A stretch of 46,165 nt of DNA from Rhabdothermincola sp037478855. GTDB lineage: Bacteria; Actinomycetota; Acidimicrobiia; Acidimicrobiales; Acidimicrobilacustridaceae. The stretch is taken from assembly GCA_037478855.1 (NCBI GenBank), contig JBBFLY010000018.1:1-46165 (forward strand), written 5' to 3'. The notes beneath the pieces are model-generated. The model was not told where the DNA came from. It saw nothing but the letters and a program-made list of their open reading frames with translations, and made no database searches. The translations under genes were made by a program, and so were the position numbers. This document shows positions 17,030 to 25,205 of the stretch, piece by piece. Position 1 is the stretch's first letter, and each line of letters begins with the position of its first letter.

Positions 17030-17091
17030 CCACGAAAGGTGCTGCATGTGGCGGATGTCATGAGGACCTCGGGCGGCACGCGTCGTAGGGT
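17030..17091 (+). promoter_or_regulatory. Pilus promoter element, copy B (before cpaF)
   Basis: CCACG (17030-17034), N11, ATGTGGCGGATGTCATG (17046-17062), N18, CGTCGTA (17081-17087), with the -10 box TAGGGT at 17086-17091. All spacings equal those of copy A at 13843-13904. The predicted transcription start near 17098 leaves a leader of about 22 nt to the cpaF ATG. Confidence 0.75.
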
Positions 17092-17119
17092 CCCGTGACA
17101 CCCCTCACCCGGCGGAACG

Positions 17120-18436
17120 ATGACGGCGGTCGACGACTCCCTCCCTCCACTGCTGCAGATCGAGCGTGCGGTCCAGGCTCGCGCCAAGGACATCGCCCTC
17201 GACATGTCCGGACCCGAGGGCGAGGCTGCGCTGAGGGCCCTCATCGACGACGAGGTCGACCGCTGGGAGCTCGACCACAAACGGGGCCTTCGCCCGCAGC
17301 CGCTCGCCTCGCCCGAGCTCATCGCCGAGCGGGCCTTCCGGAACCTGGCCCGTTACGGGCCGCTCACCCCCCTGCTGGCCGACGACGACGTGTGGGAGAT
17401 CATGATCAACGCCCCCGATCAGATCTTCGTCAAACGCCACTGCGGGCCGAGCGGCTACCACCATGAGGTCTTCCATGACGACGAGCACGTCACCCGCATC
17501 CTGACCAAGATCCTCGACGACGCCTCGTCGAGCCACCGCAAGCTCGACCCGAGCGAAGGCCTGCAGGACGCACAGCTCGACAACGGGGCCCGCCTGCACA
17601 TCGTCCACGGCGACCTGAGCAGGGGTGGCCACACGATGGTGAACATCCGGAAGTTCACCGGGGTGCCGTTCCGGAGCCTGCATGAGCTGGTCGAGCGCGA
17701 CACGCTCAGCGACCACGTCGCCCGCTTCCTCGCCACCGCGGTCCGCGCCGGCTGCTCCATCGTCTTCGCCGGGGCGCCCGGCTCAGGCAAGACCACCCTG
17801 CTGTCGTGCTGCGCAGCCGAGCTCGACCCCTCCCTCCGTGTGGTGATCGCCGAGGAGGTCTTCGAAGCCGACGTGCCGTTGCCCAACGTGGCCAGCATGC
17901 AGACGCGAGCCGCCCGCAGCGACCGGCCCGAGATCGATCTGCGACGCCTGGTCGCCGGCTTTCTCCGCATGGCTCCGGACGTTGCGATCGTCGGTGAGGT
18001 CCGCGATCGCGAAGCCCTCCCGTTGCTGCTGACCCTCTCCTCCGGGGTGAAGGGCTTCACCACCATCCACGCCGGCTCCGCCCGCCAGGCCCTGAGCCGG
18101 CTGCGGTTCATCGCCCAGCTCAGCGATGCCGCCTCCGAGCTGCCGATGAGCGCGCTCAACGCGCTGGTCACCGAGGCGGTCGACCTTGTCGTCCACGCCG
18201 CCCGGGGTCCCGACGGGCCACGAGTGATGGAGGTCGTGTCGGTCGAGGACCTCGCCGGTGCCGCGGATGCCACACCGTTCACCGTCACCGAGCTCTACAG
18301 CCGCCGGGGCTACGACCATCCCCTCGAGTGGACCGGTCAGGTGCCAGTCCGGGTCGCCCGGCTCTTCTCCGCGATCGGCGTCGACGTGGTGGAGGTGCTG
18401 CACGAGGCCTCCTCCGGTGAGTGGAGGCAGTTCTGA
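17120..18436 (+). CDS. cpaF: CpaF/TadA pilus secretion ATPase
   Basis: Type II/IV secretion ATPase (438 residues) that powers Tad pilus assembly at the cytoplasmic face. An N-terminal helical domain leads to VWEIMINAPDQIFV. Walker A is GAPGSGKTT (218-226), the Asp box is VVIAEEVFEADVP, Walker B is DVAIVGEVRD (287-296), and the His box is TTIHAGSARQAL. A C-terminal extension of about 90 residues covers the usual DLVVHAARGPDG strand. ATG 17120 follows GGCGGA. Its end overlaps tadB by 16 bp. Confidence 0.95.
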   Translation: MTAVDDSLPPLLQIERAVQARAKDIALDMSGPEGEAALRALIDDEVDRWELDHKRGLRPQPLASPELIAERAFRNLARYGPLTPLLADDDVWEIMINAPDQIFVKRHCGPSGYHHEVFHDDEHVTRILTKILDDASSSHRKLDPSEGLQDAQLDNGARLHIVHGDLSRGGHTMVNIRKFTGVPFRSLHELVERDTLSDHVARFLATAVRAGCSIVFAGAPGSGKTTLLSCCAAELDPSLRVVIAEEVFEADVPLPNVASMQTRAARSDRPEIDLRRLVAGFLRMAPDVAIVGEVRDREALPLLLTLSSGVKGFTTIHAGSARQALSRLRFIAQLSDAASELPMSALNALVTEAVDLVVHAARGPDGPRVMEVVSVEDLAGAADATPFTVTELYSRRGYDHPLEWTGQVPVRVARLFSAIGVDVVEVLHEASSGEWRQF

Positions 18437-19329
18437 TCGCGCTGCTGCTGTCCGTGTCGGCCGCCTCCGGGGTGCACCTGCTCTTCACCCGTGTGGCGCT
18501 CGGCCGCCGTGAGCTGCCGAACCTCGCATCCCTCTGGACGCGCCGCGGCGCTCCGGCGGAGTCCCGGCGCGGCATCCGACGCTGGCTCGATCGGGCCGGC
18601 CTCGCGGAGCTCTCCGTTCGCGACGTGGCGGCCGTCGCCATCCTGCTGTTCACGATGGGCGCCGCGTTGGCCTTCGTGGTCTTCGGCGGGGTCGCTCCCG
18701 CGCTGGTCACGGGACTGTTCGCGGCCAGCTTCCCCCTCGCCGCGCACCGCCAGCGGGCACGGAGCCGCCGGGCCGCCTCAGCAGACGCCTGGCCCCGGCT
18801 CATCGACGAGATCCGGATCCTCACCGGCTCGGTCGGTCGCTCGATCCCCCAGGCGCTGTTCGAGGCCGGTCGCAACGGCCCGCCCGAGCTGCGAGACGCC
18901 TTCGAGGCGGCACACCGAGAGTGGCGGATCTCGACGGACTTCGAGCGAACCCTCCGGGTGCTCAAGCACCGGCTCGACGACCCCACCGCGGACGTGGTCT
19001 GCGAAACGCTGCTCACCGCCCACGAGATCGGAGGGAGCGACCTCGACCAACGGCTCGAATCGCTCGCCGACGACCGCCGCTCCGAGCTGCAGTACCGCAA
19101 GGACGCACGAGCCAGGCAGGCCGGTGTGCGCTTCGCGCGCCGGTTCGTGCTGATCGTCCCGCTCGGTATGGCCGTCGCCGGGCTGTCCGTGGGCAACGGC
19201 CGCGAGGCCTACGCCACACCCACCGGTCAGCTCCTCGTCGTGGCAGCGCTCGGCATGGTGATCGCCTGCTGGATCTGGGCCGGGCAGATCATGAAGCTCC
19301 CCGAGGCCGAGCGGGTCTTCGACCGATGA
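18421..19329 (+). CDS. tadB: TadB-like pilus assembly membrane protein
   Basis: A 302-residue protein of the type II secretion F family, an inner-membrane platform of the Tad pilus. Hydrophobic helices lie near residues 3-22, 75-110, 240-260 and 270-290. The central cytoplasmic T2SSF domain includes DEIRILTGSVGRSIPQAL and VCETLLTAHEIGGSDLDQRLE. GTG 18421 lies inside the end of cpaF, so translation is probably coupled. Its stop overlaps the tadC ATG as ATGA. Confidence 0.9.
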   Translation: MEAVLIALLLSVSAASGVHLLFTRVALGRRELPNLASLWTRRGAPAESRRGIRRWLDRAGLAELSVRDVAAVAILLFTMGAALAFVVFGGVAPALVTGLFAASFPLAAHRQRARSRRAASADAWPRLIDEIRILTGSVGRSIPQALFEAGRNGPPELRDAFEAAHREWRISTDFERTLRVLKHRLDDPTADVVCETLLTAHEIGGSDLDQRLESLADDRRSELQYRKDARARQAGVRFARRFVLIVPLGMAVAGLSVGNGREAYATPTGQLLVVAALGMVIACWIWAGQIMKLPEAERVFDR

Positions 19330-20240
19330 GCCGGGTGCTGCTGCTCTGCGGCCTGATCGGCTGGGCTGGAGCGACCCTGCTGCTGTCCCAGCTGCGCTGG
19401 TTCCGCCGACTGACGCTGGTGGAGCGCCTCCGCCCCTACGCCCCCGGTCAGGCCGGGGCGGCAACCGCGACCACCGCCGACGCACTCTCGCTGCGAGCAC
19501 TGCGCGAGGTGGTCGAGCCGCTGTTCCACGAGCTCGCTGAGCAGCTGTCGCGCCTGTTCGGCGTGAGTGAGGAGCTCGCCACCCGGCTAGAGCGCATCCA
19601 CTCGCCGCACACCGTCGCCGACTTCCGCGCCCGTCAGCTCGGCTGGTCGCTCGCCGCGTTCAGCGCAGGCGGCGTGATCGCACTGAGCACCGGGATGCCT
19701 GCCGCGCTCGCCGTGCTGTTCCTGCTCGGCAGCCCGCTGCTCACCTTCCTGCTCCTCGAGCAGCAGGTGATCAGCGCGTCCGGGCGCTGGCAGCGGGCCC
19801 TCTTCCACGAGCTTCCGGTCGTCGGCGAGCAGCTCGGCATGCTGCTGTCGGCCGGCTACTCGCTCGGCGCTGCGCTCAACCGCATCGCCAGCCGCGGACA
19901 CGGCTGCTGCGCCCGAGACCTGGCCCGGGTCTGTGGTCGCATCCGCCAGGGACTCGCGGAGACCGACGCGCTCGAGGAGTGGGCCGACCTCGCCGGTGTC
20001 GACGCGGTCAACCGACTGGTCGGCGTCCTGGCACTCAACCGCGACGGTGGCGACCTCGGCCGGCTCATCGCACAGGAGGCACGCGCCATCCGACGTGACG
20101 TCCAGCGCGAGCTGATCGAAGCGGTCGAACGCCGGGCCCAGCAGGTCTGGATCCCGGTCACGGTCGCCACCCTCGTACCCGGCGTGCTGTTCCTCACCGT
20201 CCCGTTCGTCGAGGCGATGCGGCTCTTCACCGCCGGCTGA
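19326..20240 (+). CDS. tadC: TadC-like pilus assembly membrane protein
   Basis: A 304-residue second F-type platform protein. There is an N-terminal helix (VLLLCGLIGWAGATLLL), a pair of helices near 105-145, the T2SSF domain (HELPVVGEQLGMLLSAGYSLGAAL ... LALNRDGGDLGRLIAQEA), and a C-terminal helix (VTVATLVPGVLFLTVPFVEAM). It pairs with TadB, as in other Tad loci. An 81-bp gap containing a hairpin separates it from the pilin gene. Confidence 0.9.
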   Translation: MSRVLLLCGLIGWAGATLLLSQLRWFRRLTLVERLRPYAPGQAGAATATTADALSLRALREVVEPLFHELAEQLSRLFGVSEELATRLERIHSPHTVADFRARQLGWSLAAFSAGGVIALSTGMPAALAVLFLLGSPLLTFLLLEQQVISASGRWQRALFHELPVVGEQLGMLLSAGYSLGAALNRIASRGHGCCARDLARVCGRIRQGLAETDALEEWADLAGVDAVNRLVGVLALNRDGGDLGRLIAQEARAIRRDVQRELIEAVERRAQQVWIPVTVATLVPGVLFLTVPFVEAMRLFTAG

Positions 20241-20258
20241 CCCCGGCGAGCGACCAGC

Positions 20259-20285
20259 CGCTCCCACCTCTCGGAACCGGGAGCG
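20259..20285 (+). promoter_or_regulatory. Hairpin between tadC and the pilin gene
   Basis: CGCTCCC (20259-20265) and GGGAGCG (20279-20285) form a perfect 7-bp stem with a 13-nt loop. Lying just upstream of the pilin gene, it could stabilise a processed pilin mRNA or attenuate read-through. No T run follows. Confidence 0.5.
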
Positions 20286-20321
20286 CACACCCCGAACACC
20301 CCCACCGAGCAGAAAGGACTG

Positions 20322-20531
20322 ATGCTGATGATCACGATCCGATGGGTGCTCGACGAGCTTCGAGCCCGCGAGCGCGGCACCGGCGACCGTGGGGAGGGCG
20401 TGATCAGCGCGGCGATCGCGGTGCTGATCATGGCGTTCCTCGGTGCGGCGATGTGGATCGGCTTCAACCGGATGTGGAAGGACACCGAAGCCACCACGCA
20501 GAACAAGGTCCAGCAGATCGGCCAGGAGTAG
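20322..20531 (+). CDS. Flp-like pilin subunit
   Basis: A 69-residue protein of Flp size and position. A short charged leader (DELRARERGTGDRG) is followed by a hydrophobic stretch, EGVISAAIAVLIMAFLG, then a short polar tail ending in KVQQIGQE. A prepilin peptidase cut after the Gly of GDRG is plausible. The Glu at +5 of classical Flp pilins is absent; a Glu sits at +1 instead. AGAAAGGA lies 3 nt before ATG 20322, a strong signal fitting an abundant subunit. No prepilin peptidase gene is present in the window. Confidence 0.78.
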   Translation: MLMITIRWVLDELRARERGTGDRGEGVISAAIAVLIMAFLGAAMWIGFNRMWKDTEATTQNKVQQIGQE

Positions 20532-20535
20532 CGCG

Positions 20536-20955
20536 ATGCGGCGGCGCCACCAGCTCCGCGATCGCGGTGCCGGCCTGATCGGCGCCATGGCGGGCATCAC
20601 GGTGTTCCTCGCGTTCCTCCTCTTCGCCGTGCAACTGCTGATGAACCTGCACACCACGTCGATGGTGTCGAGCGCTGCGTACGAAGCAGCTCGGGTCGCC
20701 GCGGGTGCGTCAGTCGACCCCACCGACGGTGCCTCGGTGGCCGCCGGACGCCAGCGCGGCGAGCAGCGGGCCCGCACCCTCCTGGGCCGCTACGGCGAGC
20801 AGGTGCAGTTCGACTGGTCGGCCAGCACCGCCGACACGGTGGTGCTGCGGGTGCGGGCGTCCTCCCCGCGCTTCACGCTCGGCGGCCTGCCGGCCCGACT
20901 GGGCTTCGACGACATCGACCGCACAGTCCGCGTACGGATGGAAGAACTGCGGTGA
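20536..20955 (+). CDS. TadE-like pseudopilin
   Basis: A 139-residue protein. A basic leader (MRRRHQLRDRG) precedes a hydrophobic segment at about 13-35 (LIGAMAGITVFLAFLLFAVQ), and a soluble domain containing SSAAYEAARVAAGA follows. This motif is typical of the TadE family of minor pilins. AGGAG lies 7 nt before the ATG, inside the end of the upstream pilin gene. Its stop overlaps the next start. Confidence 0.85.
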   Translation: MRRRHQLRDRGAGLIGAMAGITVFLAFLLFAVQLLMNLHTTSMVSSAAYEAARVAAGASVDPTDGASVAAGRQRGEQRARTLLGRYGEQVQFDWSASTADTVVLRVRASSPRFTLGGLPARLGFDDIDRTVRVRMEELR

Positions 20956-21452
20956 ACACCGCCGACCACCATCGCGACGGCCGGCGCGGGCGCTGCGGGC
21001 GGCGCGTCCGGTGCCGAGGCGACGCCGGGCTCGCCGGTGTCGAGGTGCTCCCCTTCGGGTTGCTGGTGTTCGTGATCGGCGGCCTGCTGGTGGCCAACGC
21101 CTGGGCGGTGGTCGACACCAAGCTGGCGGTCAGCGCCGCATCACGGGAGGCGGTGCGGGTCTACGTCGAGGCGAGCGACCCGACCGAGGCGGCAACGGCC
21201 GCCGACGCGACGGCACGCGCCGTCATCGCCGGCCACGGCCGGAGACCGGAGCGACTCGTCCTCGAGGCCCGGCACCTCGGTGATGAGCCGTGGCGTCGCT
21301 GTGCGCAGGTGCTGATCACCGCCCGCTACCAGGTTCCCGCGCTCTCGCTGCCGTGGATCGGTGGGTACGGCTCGGGCTTCGAGGTGGTCTCGGCCCACAG
21401 CGAGCGCATCGACCCCTTCCGGGCGGGACTGCCAGTCGGTGGCCGATGCTGA
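20952..21452 (+). CDS. TadE/TadF-like pseudopilin with Arg-rich leader
   Basis: A 166-residue protein. The leader is unusually basic, with several Cys (GRRGRCGRRVRCRGDAG). A hydrophobic helix follows (VEVLPFGLLVFVIGGLLVANA), then an AASREAVRVYVEASD segment as in TadE/F. If cut after GDAG, the mature protein begins LAGVE, with the class III Glu at +5. GTG 20952 overlaps the previous stop as GTGA. Confidence 0.8.
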   Translation: MNTADHHRDGRRGRCGRRVRCRGDAGLAGVEVLPFGLLVFVIGGLLVANAWAVVDTKLAVSAASREAVRVYVEASDPTEAATAADATARAVIAGHGRRPERLVLEARHLGDEPWRRCAQVLITARYQVPALSLPWIGGYGSGFEVVSAHSERIDPFRAGLPVGGRC

Positions 21453-21895
21453 CCCCGATTCCCCCAGACCGCCCGGTGCGTGGCGAACGGGGCAGCGCGC
21501 TGATGCTCATGCCCGCAGCGGTGCTCATCGTGCTCACGCTCGCTGCCATCACCGTCGACACCGCCATCGTGCACCTCGGACGCCGGGAGCTGGTGCACGC
21601 CGCCGATGCCGCCGCCAACGACGCCGTGACCTACGGGTTCGACGAGCAGCGCTTCCGGCGAGGTGAGGGCTACCTGCTCGACGAACGACGCGCCCGGGAA
21701 GCGGTGGTCAGCTCGCTCGCCGCCCGTGGGCTGCTCGACCGACTCTCCGCGCCACCGGTCGTTCGGTTCACCGCCGTCGACGAGGTGCGGGTCGAGCTGC
21801 ACATGGAGGTCGACTACCTGTTCGCCCGCGCCCTTCCCGGCGTCCGGTCGGCGACCGTCGAAGCCCACGCCACCGCGGTCGCACGGCAACGCTGA
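21446..21895 (+). CDS. TadG-like pilus assembly protein
   Basis: A 149-residue protein. The short leader PVRGERG precedes a membrane helix (ALMLMPAAVLIVLTLAAITVD). A conserved HLGRRELVHAADAAANDAV segment follows, matching the putative Flp pilus-assembly TadG-like N-terminal family. It lacks the von Willebrand domain of full TadG. ATG 21446 overlaps the previous stop. It is the last gene of the pilus unit. Confidence 0.82.
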   Translation: MLTPIPPDRPVRGERGSALMLMPAAVLIVLTLAAITVDTAIVHLGRRELVHAADAAANDAVTYGFDEQRFRRGEGYLLDERRAREAVVSSLAARGLLDRLSAPPVVRFTAVDEVRVELHMEVDYLFARALPGVRSATVEAHATAVARQR

Positions 21896-21907
21896 TCGCG
21901 CAGCCAC

Positions 21908-21919
21908 ACCAGCGCTGGT
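21908..21919. repeat. 12-bp perfect palindrome after the pilus operon
   Basis: ACCAGCGCTGGT, 12 nt past the tadG-like stop. It could be a protein-binding site or part of the 3' end structure. Confidence 0.35.
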
Positions 21920-21965
21920 CGCCGCAGGAACCCGCACGGCAGGCACAGGTTTCCGGGGAGCTGCA

Positions 21966-21987
21966 CTCGGCGCCGTCGCACGCCGAG
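21966..21987. promoter_or_regulatory. Hairpin just upstream of the aminotransferase at 22003
   Basis: CTCGGCG (21966-21972) and CGCCGAG (21981-21987) form a perfect 7-bp stem with an 8-nt loop, ending 15 nt before the ATG. It may terminate the pilus operon or act on the aminotransferase leader. Confidence 0.4.
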
Positions 21988-22002
21988 CGGCAGACTGCAC
22001 CC

Positions 22003-23232
22003 ATGCCCACGACGTTCCTGCACCCGTTCGCCCGACCAGCCGCCGACGACTTCATCACCATCGTGCGCGGTGAGGGCGCAGCGGTCTACGACGCGGACGG
22101 ACGGCGCTACATCGACGCCCTCGCCAGCCTCTGGTACTGCAACGTGGGACACGGCCGCCAGGAGATCGCCGCGGCGGTGGGCGCCCAGATGGCCCGCCTC
22201 GCCGGCTACCACACCTTCGACCTCTTCACCAACGAACCGGCCGAGGAGCTGTCCGCCACGATCGCCGCGCTCTCCCCGGTCCCCGAAGCGCGGATCTTCC
22301 TCACCTGCTCGGGTTCGGAGGCGGTGGACACGGCTCTGAAGCTCGCCCGGCTCACCTGCTCGTTGGCAGGCGACCCGCAACGCCACGTCATCGTGGGCCG
22401 TCACCACGCGTACCACGGCGTCACCTACGGCGGGCTCTCCGTGCAGGGCCTCCCCCTCAACCAGGAGCACTTCGGACCGCTGCTCGAACCGGTGCTCCAC
22501 GTCGCCCACGATGACCTGGAGGAGGCCGAGGCGGTCTTCGCCGAGCACGGGGCGCACATCGCGGCGGTCATCGCCGAGCCGGTGATCGGCGCCGGTGGGG
22601 TCCACCCCCCGGCGGAGGGGTACCTGCTCGGGCTCCGCAAGCTCTGCGACGAGTACGGTGCGCTGCTCATCTTCGACGAGGTCATCACCGGCTTCGGGCG
22701 GCTCGGCGCCTGGTTCGCCAGCGCCCACTACGGCGTGACCCCGGATCTGATCACCTTCGCGAAGGCGGTCACCTCCGGCTACCAACCGCTCGGCGGGGTG
22801 ATCGTGGGGCCACGCGTACGAGCCGCTCTCGAAGCCAACGAGTCCTTCGTTCTGCGCCACGGCTTCACCTACAGCGGACACCCCGCCGCTTGCGTCGCAG
22901 GCATCGAGAACATCCGGATCCTGCGCGAGGAGCGGCTGGTCGAGCGAGCGGGCCCCATCGGACGAACCCTCGGAGGTGGGTTCGCGGAGCTGGTGGCCGA
23001 GGGCCTGGCTGCTGAGGTCCGGGGCGAGGGCGGCATCTGGGGACTGGACATGCTAGAGGGGGTCAGTGCGCTCGACGTGCGGGCCGCGCTGCTCGCCCGC
23101 GGAGTGATCGCCCGACCCATCGGCACGACCACGCTCGCCTTCTGCCCGCCACTGGTCATCGGCGACGACGACCTCACGCGCTGTGTGACGGCCACCGGCG
23201 ACGCGCTCCGCGAGGTGCTGGGCCGCGCCTGA
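22003..23232 (+). CDS. Class III aminotransferase (omega-amino acid/polyamine type)
   Basis: A PLP enzyme of 409 residues. It shows the fold-type I hallmarks: CSGSEAVDTALKLAR, HHAYHG, IFDEVITGFGR (PLP Asp), and ITFAKAVTSGY with the Schiff-base lysine at residue 254. GFTYSGHPAACVAG is typical of the omega-amino acid:pyruvate and putrescine/spermidine aminotransferase group (SpuC-like). At 409 residues it is about 40-50 shorter than SpuC. Its 3' end converges with an Lrp regulator. The substrate is inferred from the neighbouring polyamine genes. ATG 22003 matches the family N-terminus (HPFARP). Confidence 0.88.
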   Translation: MPTTFLHPFARPAADDFITIVRGEGAAVYDADGRRYIDALASLWYCNVGHGRQEIAAAVGAQMARLAGYHTFDLFTNEPAEELSATIAALSPVPEARIFLTCSGSEAVDTALKLARLTCSLAGDPQRHVIVGRHHAYHGVTYGGLSVQGLPLNQEHFGPLLEPVLHVAHDDLEEAEAVFAEHGAHIAAVIAEPVIGAGGVHPPAEGYLLGLRKLCDEYGALLIFDEVITGFGRLGAWFASAHYGVTPDLITFAKAVTSGYQPLGGVIVGPRVRAALEANESFVLRHGFTYSGHPAACVAGIENIRILREERLVERAGPIGRTLGGGFAELVAEGLAAEVRGEGGIWGLDMLEGVSALDVRAALLARGVIARPIGTTTLAFCPPLVIGDDDLTRCVTATGDALREVLGRA

Positions 23233-23247
23233 CGGGCGGCACGCCCG
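23233..23247. terminator. Short hairpin between convergent genes
   Basis: CGGGCG-GCA-CGCCCG fills the 16-bp gap between the aminotransferase and Lrp stop codons. The stem is 6 bp with a 3-nt loop and no T tract. Confidence 0.4.
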
Positions 23248-23248
23248 G

Positions 23249-23767
23249 CTACGGGGTGCCCCAGCTGTAGCTCTGCTTCTCGAGGTGCAGGTACGTCGAG
23301 GTCTCGGTCCGCCGCACCCCGGGGATGGCCCGGATGACGTCGTTGACCAGGGCGAGGAGCTCCTCGTTGTCCCGGCACACCACCTCCACCAGCAGGTCGA
23401 AGCGCCCGGCGGTGATCACCACGTAGTCCACCTCGGGAATCTCAGCCAGGGCGGCGGCGATGGGCCGCAGGTCACCGTCAGCATGGATCCCGATGAGGGC
23501 CTGCAGCTCGAAGCCGAGCATGAGGGGGTTGGTCACCGCCACGACCTGCATCACCCCCTGCTCACACAGGCGCTGCACCCGCTGCCGCACCGCGGCCTGG
23601 GAGAGCCCGACCCGCGGTGCGAGCTGGGCGTAGGCCATGCGCCCGTCGAGCTGCAGCTCCCGGATGATCGCCTTGTCGATGTCGTCGAGCACGGGTCGGC
23701 GCCGCGCCTGCTCTCGAGTCACCTGGCGGCTCCCGGAGCGGCTGCCACGGCGCGGCGTGCCGCTCAC
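23249..23767 (-). CDS. Lrp/AsnC-family transcriptional regulator
   Basis: A 172-residue regulator. The N-terminal HTH reads LDDIDKAIIRELQLDGR, then LAPRVGLSQAAVRQRVQRL. A C-terminal RAM ligand-binding domain follows (LQALIGIHADGD ... YVVITAGRFDLLVEVVCRD). Lrp/AsnC proteins bind amino acids and often control adjacent amino acid or amine catabolic genes, so this is the best candidate regulator of the island. It lies 64 bp downstream of the aminotransferase at 23832 on the same strand, and may be the last gene of the pot operon. GTG start 23767 follows a G-rich GGGGGGGAA. Confidence 0.93.
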   Translation of the reverse strand: MSGTPRRGSRSGSRQVTREQARRRPVLDDIDKAIIRELQLDGRMAYAQLAPRVGLSQAAVRQRVQRLCEQGVMQVVAVTNPLMLGFELQALIGIHADGDLRPIAAALAEIPEVDYVVITAGRFDLLVEVVCRDNEELLALVNDVIRAIPGVRRTETSTYLHLEKQSYSWGTP

Positions 23768-23831
23768 CGTTCCCCCCCGAGCGTGGCGAGCGTCTCCTGC
23801 AGCTCCCTGCAGACCCGCACCACCGCGCCGG

Positions 23832-25205
23832 TCACCGGTGCATCTCCTCCATGGCCTCGATGAGGGCGACGCGCAGGATCCTGCCGATCTCGTCGAACTC
23901 CTCGGGCCCGGCCACGAGCGGCGGCGAGAGCTGGATCACCGGGTCGCCCCGGTCGTCGGCCCGACAGATCAGCCCCAGCTCGAACAGTCGCGGGGAGAGC
24001 ACGCCACGCAGCAGCCGCTCCGCGGTGGCCGCGTCGAAGGTGGCCCTGGTGCGGCGATCGGCGACCAGCTCGACGGCGTAGAAGTAGCCGGTGCCGCGGA
24101 TCTCGCCGACGATCGGCAGCTCGCCCACGGCTTCCTCGAGGCTGGCGCGGAAGCGGTCCTGGAGCTCGGCCACCCGGTTCACCAGCCCCTCGCGTTCCAT
24201 GAGGTCGAGGTTCGCGAGGCCCGCCGCGCAGCTCACGGGATGACCACCGAAGGTGAACCCGTGCAGGAACGAGCGGTCGCCACCGAGGAACGGCTCCGCC
24301 ACCCGTTCGGAGACCAGCAGCGCGCCCAGCGGCGCGTACCCCGAGGTCAGGCCCTTGGCGGTGGTGATCATGTCAGGGACGTAGTCGTAGCGCTGAGCGC
24401 CGAACCAGGCGCCCAGCCGGCCGTAGGCGCAGATGACCTCGTCGGAGACGAGCAGCACCCCGTAGTGGTCGCAGATCTCGCGCACCCGCTGCCAGTAGCC
24501 CGATGGGGGTTCGATGCAGCCTCCGGCGTTCTGCACCGGCTCGAGGAACACCGCCGCGACCGTGTCCGGACCCTCCCGTTCGATCATGTCGGCGATGTCG
24601 TCGGCACAGGCGAGCGTGCACGCGGCCGCGTGGGCGCACAGCCTGCAGCGATACCGGTTGGTGTTGGCGACGTGGAACGCGCCGGGGACCAGCGGCTCGA
24701 AAGGCTGCCTGATCGCCGGCAGACCGGTGATGGACAGCGCGCCCATGGTCGTGCCGTGATAGGCGAGGTGGCGGGCCAGCACCTTCGTGCGCCGGGGCTG
24801 GCCGATGGCCGAGAAGTACTGGCGGGCGAGCTTCCAGGCCGACTCGACGGCCTCGCCCCCACCGGTGGTGAAGAACACCCGCTCGATGCCTGACGGCGCC
24901 AGCCGGGCGAGGCGGGCGGCGAGCTCGATGGCGCTGGGGTGGGCGTAGGTCCACAACGGGAAGTAGGCGAGCTCGGCGGCCTGGGTCGCGATGGCCTCCG
25001 CGAGCTCGCGCCGGCCGTGTCCCACCTGCACGGTGAACAGGCCGGCGAGGCCGTCAAGGTAGCGGCGGCCGTGCTGATCCCACACGTAGCAGCCCTCACC
25101 CCGCACGATGACCGCGAGCTCGCCGGCCCCCAGCCGCGAGAAGTGGCCCCACAGGTGGGCGTCGGCGAGCCGCTCAAGGCGACCGGCGGGACCCTCGGCG
25201 CTCAC
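23832..25205 (-). CDS. Class III aminotransferase in the polyamine-transporter operon
   Basis: A 457-residue PLP enzyme. FTTGGGEAVESAWKLAR, HLAYHGTTMGALS, VSDEVICAYGR and ITTAKGLTSGYAPLGA (Lys) are the fold-type I motifs. The putrescine/spermidine:pyruvate aminotransferase group is the best fit from its length, its motifs and its place in the operon. Unusual is a cysteine cluster RCRLCAHAAACTLACAD (C-x2-C-x5-C-x3-C), inserted where the substrate loop usually lies. GTG 25205 overlaps the potC stop (GTGA); GTG 25214 is also in frame. Confidence 0.9.
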   Translation of the reverse strand: MSAEGPAGRLERLADAHLWGHFSRLGAGELAVIVRGEGCYVWDQHGRRYLDGLAGLFTVQVGHGRRELAEAIATQAAELAYFPLWTYAHPSAIELAARLARLAPSGIERVFFTTGGGEAVESAWKLARQYFSAIGQPRRTKVLARHLAYHGTTMGALSITGLPAIRQPFEPLVPGAFHVANTNRYRCRLCAHAAACTLACADDIADMIEREGPDTVAAVFLEPVQNAGGCIEPPSGYWQRVREICDHYGVLLVSDEVICAYGRLGAWFGAQRYDYVPDMITTAKGLTSGYAPLGALLVSERVAEPFLGGDRSFLHGFTFGGHPVSCAAGLANLDLMEREGLVNRVAELQDRFRASLEEAVGELPIVGEIRGTGYFYAVELVADRRTRATFDAATAERLLRGVLSPRLFELGLICRADDRGDPVIQLSPPLVAGPEEFDEIGRILRVALIEAMEEMHR

